From Chryseobacterium pennae (GTDB lineage: Bacteria > Bacteroidota > Bacteroidia > Flavobacteriales > Weeksellaceae): a stretch of DNA of 64,000 nucleotides. Position numbers and translations under genes: made by a program. The stretch covers positions 124,001-188,000 of the forward strand of contig NZ_QNVT01000008.1 in NCBI RefSeq assembly GCF_003385515.1, given 5' to 3'. Positions 42,712-51,778 of the stretch are shown here, piece by piece (position 1 is the stretch's first letter; every line of letters starts with the position of its first letter). The notes beneath the pieces were generated by a model, which did not search any database, was not told the DNA's origin, and saw only the letters and a program-made list of their open reading frames with translations.

Positions 42712-43410
42712 ATGAACCCATTATTTTTAATTCCAGTCGTAGTAATAATTGCAGGTGTAGCTTTCATGATCATCATGAATAATAAACACAAAGCTGCAAA
42801 ATCAGAAATTGATTTAGATTCTGAAAGAACTAAATATGACCAGTACAAAGAAGAGCTTCTCTCTCAGGATTTTTCAAAATTAAAACAGTGGATGGAAGGT
42901 AAGCCCATTGATGCTTTTACTTCTGCCTCTGTTCCCCAGTCAACAGCCAATAAAGTGCAGGATCTCGTAACCGACGGGATAAAAAATGTAGCATTATCCA
43001 CGATTGGTGTAAAGCTTAGACGAATTGAAACCGATTGTTTTTGGGTGTTGAGCGGAAACGATATGCATTTTTTCAGCACCAATACCGTTGGCGAATTAGA
43101 TGAACACATTGTATTTGATAATTTTAGAGTTGAAAAAGCAAGCCTTCAATATGGAGGTCTATTGAAATCACAACTGGGGGTTTATTCAAAATCATCAGAA
43201 GAATATTTACCAAAAACACATATTATCACCTTTGATATTGACGGAAGTTCATTATCTCTTGAAATTCACGATAGACTTAATTACAGAGTTGACCCGGAAG
43301 ATATGCTTAATCTGAAAAAGCAATTGGAGACAAGAGTAAAATACCAGGTAGTTGGCGAAAAATTTGTAAAAATTTCACAGACTAAATTCCCTAACCTCAA
43401 AATGGCTTAA
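42712..43410 (+). CDS. Hypothetical protein with one N-terminal membrane helix
   Basis: 232 residues from the ATG at 42712; the frame is open to a TTG 14 codons earlier, but the ATG places the membrane helix NPLFLIPVVVIIAGVAFMIIM at the very N-terminus. The rest is cytoplasmic, with a beta-rich domain (LRRIETDCFWVLSGNDMHFFS, THIITFDIDGSSLSLEI). No family recognised. It is followed after 6 bases by the DUF1266 gene, so the two are a likely pair. Confidence 0.6.
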   Translation: MNPLFLIPVVVIIAGVAFMIIMNNKHKAAKSEIDLDSERTKYDQYKEELLSQDFSKLKQWMEGKPIDAFTSASVPQSTANKVQDLVTDGIKNVALSTIGVKLRRIETDCFWVLSGNDMHFFSTNTVGELDEHIVFDNFRVEKASLQYGGLLKSQLGVYSKSSEEYLPKTHIITFDIDGSSLSLEIHDRLNYRVDPEDMLNLKKQLETRVKYQVVGEKFVKISQTKFPNLKMA

Positions 43411-43416
43411 TATAAT

Positions 43417-44130
43417 ATGGGAATTTTATCAAAATTTTTAAGCTCATTTAAAAGCATACGGTTAAATGATAAAAATACAGTAAATGGTTATTTGTTAGAC
43501 CATTTGCTCATAGGTTCAATGTATGCCGAACAACAATCGGCATACCTGAATTCTTATGAAACAGGAGTGAACAGATCTGATATTATAAAGTTAATTGAAA
43601 CATATTGGGGAATATCAGATCAAAATCAGGCGATAGAAACTCTTCAGAGTCTGCACGACAGAAATCAGGATGAAAACCTTGATATTGTATACAAAGCATT
43701 TGAAAATCCGGAAAACTATGTTGACATTTTAAGATCGAATCTATCAAATGAAGACGAAGCTTTTGAGTATTATCTGGACCATTTCAGAAAACTGAGAAAA
43801 GCAGTTCCAGAGTTGATTGAGCAGAAAATTATTACAGACTTTTCTCAGTTAAAAAAAATAAAAGATAGTGGTTGGAATTATGGAAGAAGTGTGTTTTTAG
43901 CGCGCTGCTGTTATGAACTGGGGTATATTTCTGAAAAAGAAATTATAGAATATTTGGCAAAATCCCACAGAGAATTGAAAAAATATTGCAGTACCTGGAA
44001 AGAATATACAATAAGTTATATTTTTGGAAGGGCAATTTGGGGTGGTGGTAACAATAATGGAATGGTACAGATTGCAGATGATTTATTGAACAACAACAGA
44101 AGCCCACTCAAAAATAAAATATACCTCTGA
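43417..44130 (+). CDS. DUF1266 protein
   Basis: 237 residues, no signal. YWGISDQNQAIETLQSLHD in the first half and the block DSGWNYGRSVFLARCCYELG, YISEKEIIEYLA, STWKEYTISYIFGRAIWGG match DUF1266, a family in which a Trp-Asp/Asn-x-G-R core and a terminal 'GR..WGG' are conserved. The function of the family is unknown; it often occurs with toxins or as a lone accessory gene. It is coupled to the membrane protein just upstream. Confidence 0.75.
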   Translation: MGILSKFLSSFKSIRLNDKNTVNGYLLDHLLIGSMYAEQQSAYLNSYETGVNRSDIIKLIETYWGISDQNQAIETLQSLHDRNQDENLDIVYKAFENPENYVDILRSNLSNEDEAFEYYLDHFRKLRKAVPELIEQKIITDFSQLKKIKDSGWNYGRSVFLARCCYELGYISEKEIIEYLAKSHRELKKYCSTWKEYTISYIFGRAIWGGGNNNGMVQIADDLLNNNRSPLKNKIYL

Positions 44131-44190
44131 TTAGGAAAAAAGATATTGGTTGATTGAGCTGGATTTACATACATTTAAAGGCTAAAAAGA

Positions 44191-45015
44191 ATGACCATAA
44201 AAGTCTACAGACCCGAAAACCCCATACTGAAAAAGTATATTGAATGCTTTTATATTCTCGAGCAGACCTCTGAAGAATCCTCAGCTACTTATTTCACCTT
44301 TCCAAACATCTATACTATTGTTACTGCTAGTGAGAAAACAGAAACTCTGGCTACCAAAGACAAAATAATAACCAGATACTGCCTGTCCAATCCAATTGAA
44401 ACAAATCTGGTAAGCAATTTTAATGAACCGGTATTGGTGAGCTATGAAGGCAAAATCAATGAAGTTACTACTTATTTCAAACCATTGGGGATTAACGCTT
44501 TTATACCCAATGATTTAAGAGATTATGCAGAAGGAAGCTTTCCCGATTTTAGTCCATATGAGGATTATAAAGAAACCATGGCGACCATTCTTTCGATAAA
44601 AAACCCGGATGAAAAAATCAGGGCAGTAGAATTGTATTGGATTTCAAAATTTCGTCCGTTTGAGGATAGCCTGTTGAAAGAGGTGTTGGATGAAATGTTC
44701 GATACCAAGAACATCAGTCAGTCTATGACGAAACTGTCTTATACAACGGGCCGGTCCCGAACAACAATAAACAAGCATTTTGAGAAGCATATTTGTAAAA
44801 CGCCCTCCCAGTTTAAAAAGATTATCAGATTCAGGGCAGCTATTCAAAGTCAGCTTGACGAGAAAAATAGAATTGGGCTGCCTTATAGTATAGATTATTT
44901 TGATCAGTCACACATGATCAGGGATTTTAAAAAATTGACAGGTTTTACCCCAAAAGTTTTTTTTTCAAAAACAACAACCCTTGAAAAAGATCTCATAAAA
45001 TGGATGTTTATTTAG
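44191..45015 (+). CDS. AraC-family regulator (soluble)
   Basis: 274 residues. The N-terminal 150 residues resemble the cupin-less ligand domain of DUF6597-type AraC proteins (YRPENPILKKYIECFYILEQ, YFTFPNIYTIVTA, VTTYFKPLGINAFI). The C-terminal part has a HTH (MTKLSYTTGRSRTTINKHFEKHI, PSQFKKIIRFRAA) and the closing IDYFDQSHMIRDFKKLTGFTPKVF. It probably controls the following serine hydrolase gene 77 bases away, or responds to a small molecule. Confidence 0.8.
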   Translation: MTIKVYRPENPILKKYIECFYILEQTSEESSATYFTFPNIYTIVTASEKTETLATKDKIITRYCLSNPIETNLVSNFNEPVLVSYEGKINEVTTYFKPLGINAFIPNDLRDYAEGSFPDFSPYEDYKETMATILSIKNPDEKIRAVELYWISKFRPFEDSLLKEVLDEMFDTKNISQSMTKLSYTTGRSRTTINKHFEKHICKTPSQFKKIIRFRAAIQSQLDEKNRIGLPYSIDYFDQSHMIRDFKKLTGFTPKVFFSKTTTLEKDLIKWMFI

Positions 45016-45091
45016 TGAGGTTTACAAAAATACAATGATGCCGGTTTATTAAGTAGTAACATTGTGGTCTAATAATATCATTCAATAGTTT

Positions 45092-46390
45092 ATGAAGCTA
45101 ATCCTAATCATACTGTTATTTCCATTTTTTATTTTCGGACAGAAAAATGGGTCAGCTAGTCTTGCGGAATATATGCAGGCCCAGGTTGAAATAAATAATT
45201 TTAGTGGAACCGTTCTTGTGACGAAAGAGGGTAAAGTTTTACTCAAAAAAGCTTACGGTTTGGCAGACTACGAGTGGAATATTAAAAACACCATAGATAC
45301 TAAATTTCAGTTGGCCTCAGTTACCAAACAATTTACCGCCACAGCGATACTTCTATTGATTGAGAAAAAGAAGCTGTCTCTTGATGATAAACTGAGTAAA
45401 TTTCTGCCGGATTACCCCAAGGCTGATAGTGTTACCATCCATATGCTGTTATCGCATACCTCTGGCTTGGCTATGGGTTTTAAAGAAATAGCCTTAAGCT
45501 CGATGAATAAGGATTCTGCTTATGCCGAAATAAAGAAAATGCCTTATGAGTTCTCTCCCGGAACTAAAAGCGGATACAGTAATATCGGCTATTATCTATT
45601 GGCTAGGATCATTGAAAAAGTGTCAGGTGAGAAGTATGCTGTTTTCTTAAAGAAGAATATATTTGACAAAGCAGGGATGAATAATACGGGCGTCAGCAAT
45701 AATGAGTCTATAGTTGAAAAGAAAGCAAAGGCTTACTATCACACAGAAAATGGACTTGTTCACAATCCTTATATCAACTGGGAAATTAATGTAGGGCATG
45801 ATGGCGTTTATTCTACTGTTGAAGACCTGGCGTTATGGGATAAAGCTCTATATGGAACTGGTATTCTTTCCGCACAGATGAAAAAACTAATGTTTACGCC
45901 CTATGGTGATGAAAACTGGGGATATGGCTTCATTATCAATCCGTTTTACAATCACGGGCACCAGTTAATTGCTCATGACGGAGGTTTTTTTGGTACCATG
46001 ACTTCCTTTAACCGATTTACGGATGATAAAATTTTTGTGACTGTACTTTCCAATAATGAATCATTTTCCTATATCATAAGTTATGGACTTTCTGCCATTG
46101 CATTGGGAAAAGAGGTTGAACTTCCTTACAAGCACCATCGAATTGAGATAAACACAAGCCTATATGATCAATATGTCGGTACATATGATACAATTACCAT
46201 ATTGAAAACTGACGGTAAACTTTATTTTAACAGTACAGAAATGGAACTCATTCCAGAGTCTAAAACCAAATTTTTTAGAGCGGATAATAATGACAGAACC
46301 ATTGAATTTATTCCGGACAGTAAGGGCCTTTACAATTCTGTAATTCTAACAAAAGGCGGTATAAAAGAAGTAATAAAGAGGAGTAAATAG
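45092..46390 (+). CDS. Exported serine hydrolase, class C beta-lactamase-like, with C-terminal lipocalin-like domain
   Basis: 432 residues. Signal peptide MKLILIILLFPFFIFGQ. Boxes: SVTK (Ser76-Lys79), YSN in GYSNIGYYLL, and HDGG in AHDGGFFGTMTS, so all three are complete. The C-terminal 80 residues (YDQYVGTYDTITILKTDGKL...) form a DUF3471-like beta domain. Periplasmic peptide or ester hydrolysis is likely. The gene follows an AraC regulator and ends at the strong hairpin at 46608. Confidence 0.85.
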   Translation: MKLILIILLFPFFIFGQKNGSASLAEYMQAQVEINNFSGTVLVTKEGKVLLKKAYGLADYEWNIKNTIDTKFQLASVTKQFTATAILLLIEKKKLSLDDKLSKFLPDYPKADSVTIHMLLSHTSGLAMGFKEIALSSMNKDSAYAEIKKMPYEFSPGTKSGYSNIGYYLLARIIEKVSGEKYAVFLKKNIFDKAGMNNTGVSNNESIVEKKAKAYYHTENGLVHNPYINWEINVGHDGVYSTVEDLALWDKALYGTGILSAQMKKLMFTPYGDENWGYGFIINPFYNHGHQLIAHDGGFFGTMTSFNRFTDDKIFVTVLSNNESFSYIISYGLSAIALGKEVELPYKHHRIEINTSLYDQYVGTYDTITILKTDGKLYFNSTEMELIPESKTKFFRADNNDRTIEFIPDSKGLYNSVILTKGGIKEVIKRSK

Positions 46391-46804
46391 TCTCATAATG
46401 GTTGAGATTTAATAGACTACAACTAGTATTTATGGTAACGGCATACTTAAATCCATCAGTCATATAAAACAAACATTTTTTATCAGAGAATTTCTAGTCC
46501 CCATATGGTAGAGATTCAGAGACCGTGATATTTTGTTGTAGTGATTCTGGTCATAAAAATTATGAATCAATAAGTGTTAACCTGGTGATTATCATTGGTG
46601 TAAAATAAATATGCGCAAATTAGGACAATTTGCGCATATTGTTGTTTGTGACCAGGGTGAGTAAAACCTTTACCTTTTACCATCAATTGATGAAGAGCTG
46701 AACTGTCAAACTGAAGATCCGGAAGGTTTTTACGGCTACTACCTGGGAATGATTAGAAATAAATAATCCTGTAAGAATTACCATCCCAAATACTGAAAGT
46801 ATAA
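46391..46804. other. 414-base convergent gap, terminator only
   Basis: It separates converging genes. The hairpin at 46608-46640 is the only structure I can support, and no gene is seen. Confidence 0.6.
46608..46640. terminator. Strong hairpin between convergent genes
   Basis: AATATGCGCAAATT (46608-46621) and AATTTGCGCATATT (46627-46640) are a perfect 14-bp inverted repeat with loop AGGAC, flanked by A-rich and T-rich sequence on the two sides. It suits a bidirectional terminator. Confidence 0.75.
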
Positions 46805-48223
46805 TTATTTTTTATTGGACAAAAAGGGGGTGATTTTCAAAATCATTTCCTTCGCATTCTTATTGGTTGAGTCCAGCTCTAATGATTTCTGATAATCGTC
46901 TTTTGATAATTGATATTCTTTTTTATTGAAATAGGCTTCGCCGCGGCTGTCGTAAGTGTTGGCTGATCCGGGAAACTCAGAAACATTAAGACTGAAAATT
47001 TTAATGGCAGAATCTACATTTCCACTCCTTAACAATTCATAGCCTAGTTTATTAAGCTCACCTGGATTCTCAAAGCTATATTCATTTTTAGAATTTTTTT
47101 TGAGTACATAGTATGTTTCTATAGCTTTATTTACATTGCCGAGAGATTCCTTTCTGATCTCCTGATAAATAGATTTTTTAGGAATTTCGTACTCTTTTCC
47201 CAACATTAAGTTATGAATAATATATCCCAGATCCCAAACTCTATTTAGATTATTGGACACCAGAATTATCGTAATATTATTTTTAAAATCGTTTAAAAAA
47301 ATGGATTCAAATTTATAAGAAACTCCGTTATGTCTTTGCAATTCATCTTTTTCTAAGTATCTGCCAAGTGATCCACCTTCTTCAGGTGCATACGGGTTAT
47401 TCAACAAAGTTTGAAGGGATGTTTTGGAGATTAATCGATTGGAATTCAGTGCTTCAATCCATTTGTAGAGATCATTGGTATCTACCCAAAGCCATCCGCT
47501 GATAAATTTCAGTTCCGGGCATCGGACACGGTCCATATCATAACAGGATGTTCGGTTTTTATAACCCAATTTTGGTTCAAATACAGAATTGGTCATTTTC
47601 AGTGGTTTAACTATATTTTGAATGACAAATTCCTCAAATGATATTCCGGTTACTTTTTCAATGATTCTTCTTTGCAAAAATACATTACCATTATCATATC
47701 TGTAACTGGTTCCCGGTTCAAAGAGCAGACTGTCATTACTTCTCAAAATATTCCATGCCTCCGCATCATTTTCGGGTTTTAATCGTTCGATTGGAGGGAT
47801 ACCACTGGCATAATTAATCAGATGTCTGATGGTCACTTTTTCAGACCATTTCGGTAAGCCCAAATTAAATTTGGAGACCTTATCATCAAGATTAAGAAGA
47901 CCACGTTCAACTAAAATCATGATGGCAACAGCATTAAATTCCTTTGCAATGGAACCAATATTAAATATTGACTTATCATTTAGATTGGTTTGTCTTGTTT
48001 CATCAGTAAAACCAAATGATTTCTGATAGATGATTTTATGATTTTTAGCGACCAGGACATTTCCATTGAACAATCCTCTTTCATAGGATTTTGCCATTAA
48101 GGAATCAATTTTACTGGCGTAGACAGAATTTTTTTCCGTTTTAATATTTCTGGAATTACAGCTAAATATGATTAGCAAAACTAAAAAATAACTGATACTT
48201 CTTTCTGGATTAAGTGTTTTCAT
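46805..48223 (-). CDS. Lipoprotein serine hydrolase with C-terminal TPR repeats
   Basis: 472 residues. Lipobox with Cys22 (LIIFSCNSRN). SIAK (Ser91-Lys94) and YDN in YRYDNGNVFLQ are clear, with HNG (QRHNGVSYKFES) as third box. Residues about 360-470 form TPR units (LNKLGYELLRSGNVDSAIKIF, ANTYDSRGEAYFNKKEYQLSKDDYQKSLELD), an unusual addition probably for protein contacts. Its ATG overlaps the stop of the short relic gene upstream (ATGA), so it is translated from the operator-bearing transcript starting near 48550. Confidence 0.8.
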   Translation of the reverse strand: MKTLNPERSISYFLVLLIIFSCNSRNIKTEKNSVYASKIDSLMAKSYERGLFNGNVLVAKNHKIIYQKSFGFTDETRQTNLNDKSIFNIGSIAKEFNAVAIMILVERGLLNLDDKVSKFNLGLPKWSEKVTIRHLINYASGIPPIERLKPENDAEAWNILRSNDSLLFEPGTSYRYDNGNVFLQRRIIEKVTGISFEEFVIQNIVKPLKMTNSVFEPKLGYKNRTSCYDMDRVRCPELKFISGWLWVDTNDLYKWIEALNSNRLISKTSLQTLLNNPYAPEEGGSLGRYLEKDELQRHNGVSYKFESIFLNDFKNNITIILVSNNLNRVWDLGYIIHNLMLGKEYEIPKKSIYQEIRKESLGNVNKAIETYYVLKKNSKNEYSFENPGELNKLGYELLRSGNVDSAIKIFSLNVSEFPGSANTYDSRGEAYFNKKEYQLSKDDYQKSLELDSTNKNAKEMILKITPFLSNKK

Positions 48224-48507
48224 GTATGTTTAGTTTTGTTTGTTTTTTTAATATTTTTGATTTTGTGAAGCATTTCTTTTGCGTTCTGATTGGTAGGTTC
48301 CGGTTCTAATTTGCAATCTTTCACGACAGCAATACTTACCGCATTTATTTCGTGAAAATCCATTCGCTCTTTTAAGGTCGGTTTTTTGCTTTTGGTCTTG
48401 TTCCGGGAATTTAGACTATTTTCGAATGATTTGATTTTTTCGTTTACATTTTGTGCAAAAGTGGGGCGTGAAAAAATCAGGAAAAAGATAAGGCATGTTT
48501 TTTTCAT
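48220..48507 (-). pseudogene. Internal-deletion relic of a serine hydrolase/TPR gene
   Basis: 95 residues. Signal peptide ending TFAQ, then LKERMDFHEINAVSIAVVKD, the typical first strand region of class C serine hydrolases, broken off before the catalytic box. It continues directly as LEPEPTNQNAKEMLHKIKN, which matches the very end of the neighbouring protein (LELDSTNKNAKEMILKI). The middle of about 350 codons, including the active site, is missing. It keeps the promoter and the ATGA coupling to the intact downstream gene, so it now acts at most as a leader peptide. Confidence 0.65.
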
Positions 48508-48556
48508 TTTGAAAACTGTTGGGTTATCGTTTTATTTTAGATTTAATTATTTTCTG

Positions 48557-48614
48557 CAAATATGCCTTAAAGAACCTCAGGACGCGACCGATTAAAAAAA
48601 ATCGAACTCATTTT
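48557..48614 (-). promoter_or_regulatory. Promoter with AraC-type operator, copy 3
   Basis: On the minus strand: AAAATGAG, TCGA-N10-TCGGTCGC (ending at 48584), exactly 19 bases, CATATTTG (48564-48557), then 49 bases to the start codon of the relic gene. Spacing is identical to copies 1 and 2, although the 19-base spacer itself is different, which points to selection on the boxes. Confidence 0.65.
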
Positions 48615-48631
48615 TTGAAAATAATTTGATT

Positions 48632-49768
48632 TTACAAAGGCTGTTTTCTAAAATCTGTTGGAGTTTTTCCTGTATATTTTTTGAAAGAAGTATTAAACGA
48701 AGATTTAGAATTAAAACCAACCTGGTATAAGATTTCCAAAACAGTCAGTTCTTTTTGAGACGGATCTTTTAGGATTTGCATTGCCTTTTCAATTCGATAT
48801 TCATTAACGAAATCGAAAAAGTGTTTATCCATATACAAATTAATCAAAGTAGATAAATCTTTAACGGACATTTTTACTTGCTCCGATAAGTCCTGAATAG
48901 TTAATGAGGAATCCAGATAGGGTTCTCTTTCAGTCATAAAGTTTTTTAAGAATTCAATTTGTTCATTTTTTTCCTCAACTATTAAAGGGCTGTTTTTTTG
49001 TTTTGGAACAACTTCTGTAATAGGTTTCAGATCAGAATTTACTCCTCGGAAAAACTCAGGATTGTTTAACGCAACAAATAGATACCAGCACGTACAAAAT
49101 AAAAATGCAAACCCATCAAGCATTACAATCCAGGCCCGGATCTCACCCAGCCCAAAGATAAAAGTAACCAGCCATCTTATAAGGACTATAAAGTGTAAGA
49201 CGTAATATAGAATTGTTATTTTGTAAAGGGCGTTAAGTTCAGAAATATTGGGGTTTGTATAATTCTCGAGATATACCGTTTTAGACTTTCTGATCACCAG
49301 AAATGAAGCAATAAAATAAACTTGAATCATCAATTCGAAAAGAAAGTAAAAAAATTGCATGAGAGGCATATCGTTCATGCCATTTATAAAATCTATTTTC
49401 GAGGCTCTGTCTACAAAAAAAATTCCCCACATCAGATACAAACTGTAAGCAACAAAAGGAATTGTATGGAGTAAATGCTTAGGTTTTAATCGAAAGTTGG
49501 AGTAACAAACAGACAGTACATAGAGATAAAACGATGCCGGAACCAAATAAACAATACTCCAACGAAACGCCTCGAGGTTGATATAATTAACTGGAAATTC
49601 CCGCTGCAAAAACTTTAATGCATCTACAGCATTTGTAAAGAGAAAAAAAGCAAGAAGGTAGTTTCTTAGTTTATATTTTGTTTTAACAGTAAGTAAAAAT
49701 AAGGCAAGAAGAAGCACTAAAAATATTCCTACAAATGCTGTTATTTCCAAAAAGCTGTATTTGTCCAT
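48632..49768 (-). CDS. Membrane-anchored AraC-family regulator, paralogue 2
   Basis: 378 residues from the ATG complementary to 49766-49768 (MDKYSFLEITAFVG); the frame extends seven codons to a TTG, but the paralogue starts at the matching MDN. About seven membrane helices (FLVLLLALFLLTVKTKY, FYLYVLSVCYSNFRLKPKHLLH, CTCWYLFVALNNPEFFR) precede an AraC domain (LTIQDLSEQVKMSVKDLSTLIN, VLEILYQVGFNSKSSFNTSF, GKTPTDFRK). The second HTH is almost the same as in the protein at 39915, so they should bind the same site. Confidence 0.85.
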   Translation of the reverse strand: MDKYSFLEITAFVGIFLVLLLALFLLTVKTKYKLRNYLLAFFLFTNAVDALKFLQREFPVNYINLEAFRWSIVYLVPASFYLYVLSVCYSNFRLKPKHLLHTIPFVAYSLYLMWGIFFVDRASKIDFINGMNDMPLMQFFYFLFELMIQVYFIASFLVIRKSKTVYLENYTNPNISELNALYKITILYYVLHFIVLIRWLVTFIFGLGEIRAWIVMLDGFAFLFCTCWYLFVALNNPEFFRGVNSDLKPITEVVPKQKNSPLIVEEKNEQIEFLKNFMTEREPYLDSSLTIQDLSEQVKMSVKDLSTLINLYMDKHFFDFVNEYRIEKAMQILKDPSQKELTVLEILYQVGFNSKSSFNTSFKKYTGKTPTDFRKQPL

Positions 49769-49982
49769 GGTTTTTAAGAAGAGATACAAATGTAATTCTT
49801 ATGAAATTAAAATAACAAACTATATATTTAAATATACTGCATCAAAAATAATATTCGTTTTATAATCAATCTGGTTTATTGGTATAAGAAATAAAATTAA
49901 CATTTTTATAATATATAATCAGGCACATCCAGATATATAATGTCATAATTTCTCTATATTTAGAAGAAGTATATTAAAGACA

Positions 49983-50654
49983 ATGCCGATAAGCCCAATA
50001 CCTCCGGATGGAGGCATGTTATATAAAGAAACAGATATGGCTCAGTTTTTTCCTGAGCCGTTAAATGCCATAACTGCTGTATTTTTTTTAGCCATAGCCA
50101 TTTTTTGGACCCTTAAAATGAAAGGTAATTTTAAACAATATCCTTTTTTAACCTATTGCTTGGTTTTACTATATATTGGTGCCATAGGGGGAACTGTTTA
50201 TCATTCATTCAGGCAATGGCCGGTATTTATTATGATGGATTGGCTGCCCATTATGTTGCTCTGTTTGTCTGCCGGATTTTATTTTATAGCGAAGTGCACC
50301 AAATGGTATTATGCTGTTGTAATGGTTCTTGTATATGTACTGCTCATGTTTGCATTGAGAAACTGGATCCTGATAGCTAACCCTTCTCTTTTTATCAACC
50401 TGAATTATGCAATTATGGCTTCATTTGTAGTTTTCTCGGTATTGCGTTATTTAATCTACACCCAATGGAAAGCTGGCAAATTGGTAGGCTTTGCGGTATT
50501 GTCATTTGTTTTTGCATTGACTTTCCGTATAGCGGATAAATGGGGATGGTTGAGTTTCGGAACCCACTTTTTATGGCATACTTTCGGGGCGGCAGCAACA
50601 TTTTGCATGTTTAATTATATCAATCTTACGCGGAATACAATTAGAAAGACATAA
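49983..50654 (+). CDS. Seven-TM CREST-superfamily (alkaline ceramidase/PAQR-like) predicted hydrolase
   Basis: 223 residues, about seven membrane helices. Conserved polar residues sit where the CREST superfamily puts its metal site: GGTVYHSFR (His74, Ser75), MMDWLPI (Asp86), and GTHFLWHTFGA (His195, His199) in the last helix. CREST proteins are membrane-embedded zinc hydrolases acting on amide bonds of lipids, which would fit the sphingolipids and ornithine-type lipids of Bacteroidota. This is motif reading; the substrate is inferred. It is divergent from the AraC-type gene. Confidence 0.6.
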   Translation: MPISPIPPDGGMLYKETDMAQFFPEPLNAITAVFFLAIAIFWTLKMKGNFKQYPFLTYCLVLLYIGAIGGTVYHSFRQWPVFIMMDWLPIMLLCLSAGFYFIAKCTKWYYAVVMVLVYVLLMFALRNWILIANPSLFINLNYAIMASFVVFSVLRYLIYTQWKAGKLVGFAVLSFVFALTFRIADKWGWLSFGTHFLWHTFGAAATFCMFNYINLTRNTIRKT

Positions 50655-50673
50655 GTGATTTTTATTTTTCTGC

Positions 50674-50759
50674 TGCACAAAGTCTCCAGACTTTGAGCTG
50701 ATAAATAAGATCTTTGCCTTTGAACTTACGTCAAAATCAAGAGATTGCAGAAAGTCAGA
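50674..50759 (+). repeat. Double-hairpin repeat element, copy D (diverged)
   Basis: CAAAGTC-TCCA-GACTTTG at 50678-50695 is followed by AGCTGATAAATAAGAT and a degenerate right half (ACTTACGTCAAAATCAAGAG onward). It aligns end to end with copies E, F and G and lies between two plus-strand genes. Confidence 0.65.
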
Positions 50760-50826
50760 GTGCCCTTCATATGAATCAAATATTTTTTTGGGATCAGCGT
50801 TATAATCAGTAATAAACTATTTAATT

Positions 50827-51741
50827 ATGAACATCAGATACTTTACCCTTCTATTGGGAATGTTTTGTACTCACCTTTTTGGACAGACTTCTGAAAAAAT
50901 CACTTTTAAAGATACCCAGAACCATTATTTAAAATTAGTTCCGAAGGATAAAGCTGAAGGAATACTTGTTATCTTACCCGGTGGAGGTGAAAATGGCGAA
51001 AAAGTAATGAATCAGATTAATCTGGATGATCTGGCGTTGGAGAAGAATCTTATCGTATTATTCCCGACCTGGGAAGAGGGGGATTTTGGATTTCATACAG
51101 AACAAAAATTTTTGGACAGGATTGTAAAAGATACAGTGGAAAAGCATAAAATTTCCAAAGATAAAATATCAATTGGTGGACTTTCCGGCGGCGGAATGCT
51201 GGCTGTTACCTATGCTGAAAGGGCAATCCGGGATAAAAACACCTATTTTATACCCAATTCTGTATTCGCTCTTGATCTGCCGTTAGATTACGAGAATATG
51301 TATTACAGATTGCAGAGAGAGATCGAAAGAAACTACTCTGATATTGGAACTAATGAAGCTAAGTTTTTAACTGCCGAAATGGTTGATGCCATCGGTACAC
51401 CGGATAAAAACAGAGCCAATTATGTAAGAGAATCAATGTTTTCTTATCGTGAAAAAGATGGTGGCAATGCAAAATTTCTTCTGAATATCCCTATTCTGAT
51501 TTATACAGAACCGGGAATTATATGGCAGATGGAAAACAGGGGAAGGGATATTTACGACCTTAATGTGGCAGATATTACAGCGATGATTAATCTGTTGCGA
51601 ATAAAAGGTCACAAAAACGCTGATCTTGTCATCACCAATGATCGTGGAATTCGTCCGGATGGTACAAGACATCCTCATTCCTGGAGTATCATGGATTCTA
51701 AAGAGTGTTTAAACTGGATATTAAAACATATGAGGGCATAA
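50827..51741 (+). CDS. Secreted alpha/beta hydrolase-like protein
   Basis: 304 residues. A signal peptide ends at HLFGQ (residue 20). LVILPGGGENGEK supplies an oxyanion loop, ISIGGLSGGGMLAVTYA the nucleophile elbow with Ser120, and TRHPHSWSIMD near the C-terminus a possible catalytic His. The overall order fits the poly(3-hydroxyalkanoate)-depolymerase/esterase-like secreted hydrolases; the substrate is unknown. It stands between two copies of the double-hairpin repeat. Confidence 0.7.
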   Translation: MNIRYFTLLLGMFCTHLFGQTSEKITFKDTQNHYLKLVPKDKAEGILVILPGGGENGEKVMNQINLDDLALEKNLIVLFPTWEEGDFGFHTEQKFLDRIVKDTVEKHKISKDKISIGGLSGGGMLAVTYAERAIRDKNTYFIPNSVFALDLPLDYENMYYRLQREIERNYSDIGTNEAKFLTAEMVDAIGTPDKNRANYVRESMFSYREKDGGNAKFLLNIPILIYTEPGIIWQMENRGRDIYDLNVADITAMINLLRIKGHKNADLVITNDRGIRPDGTRHPHSWSIMDSKECLNWILKHMRA

Positions 51742-51778
51742 AGTTATCACAGCTGATTGAACGTTTCACAGGTATTCC

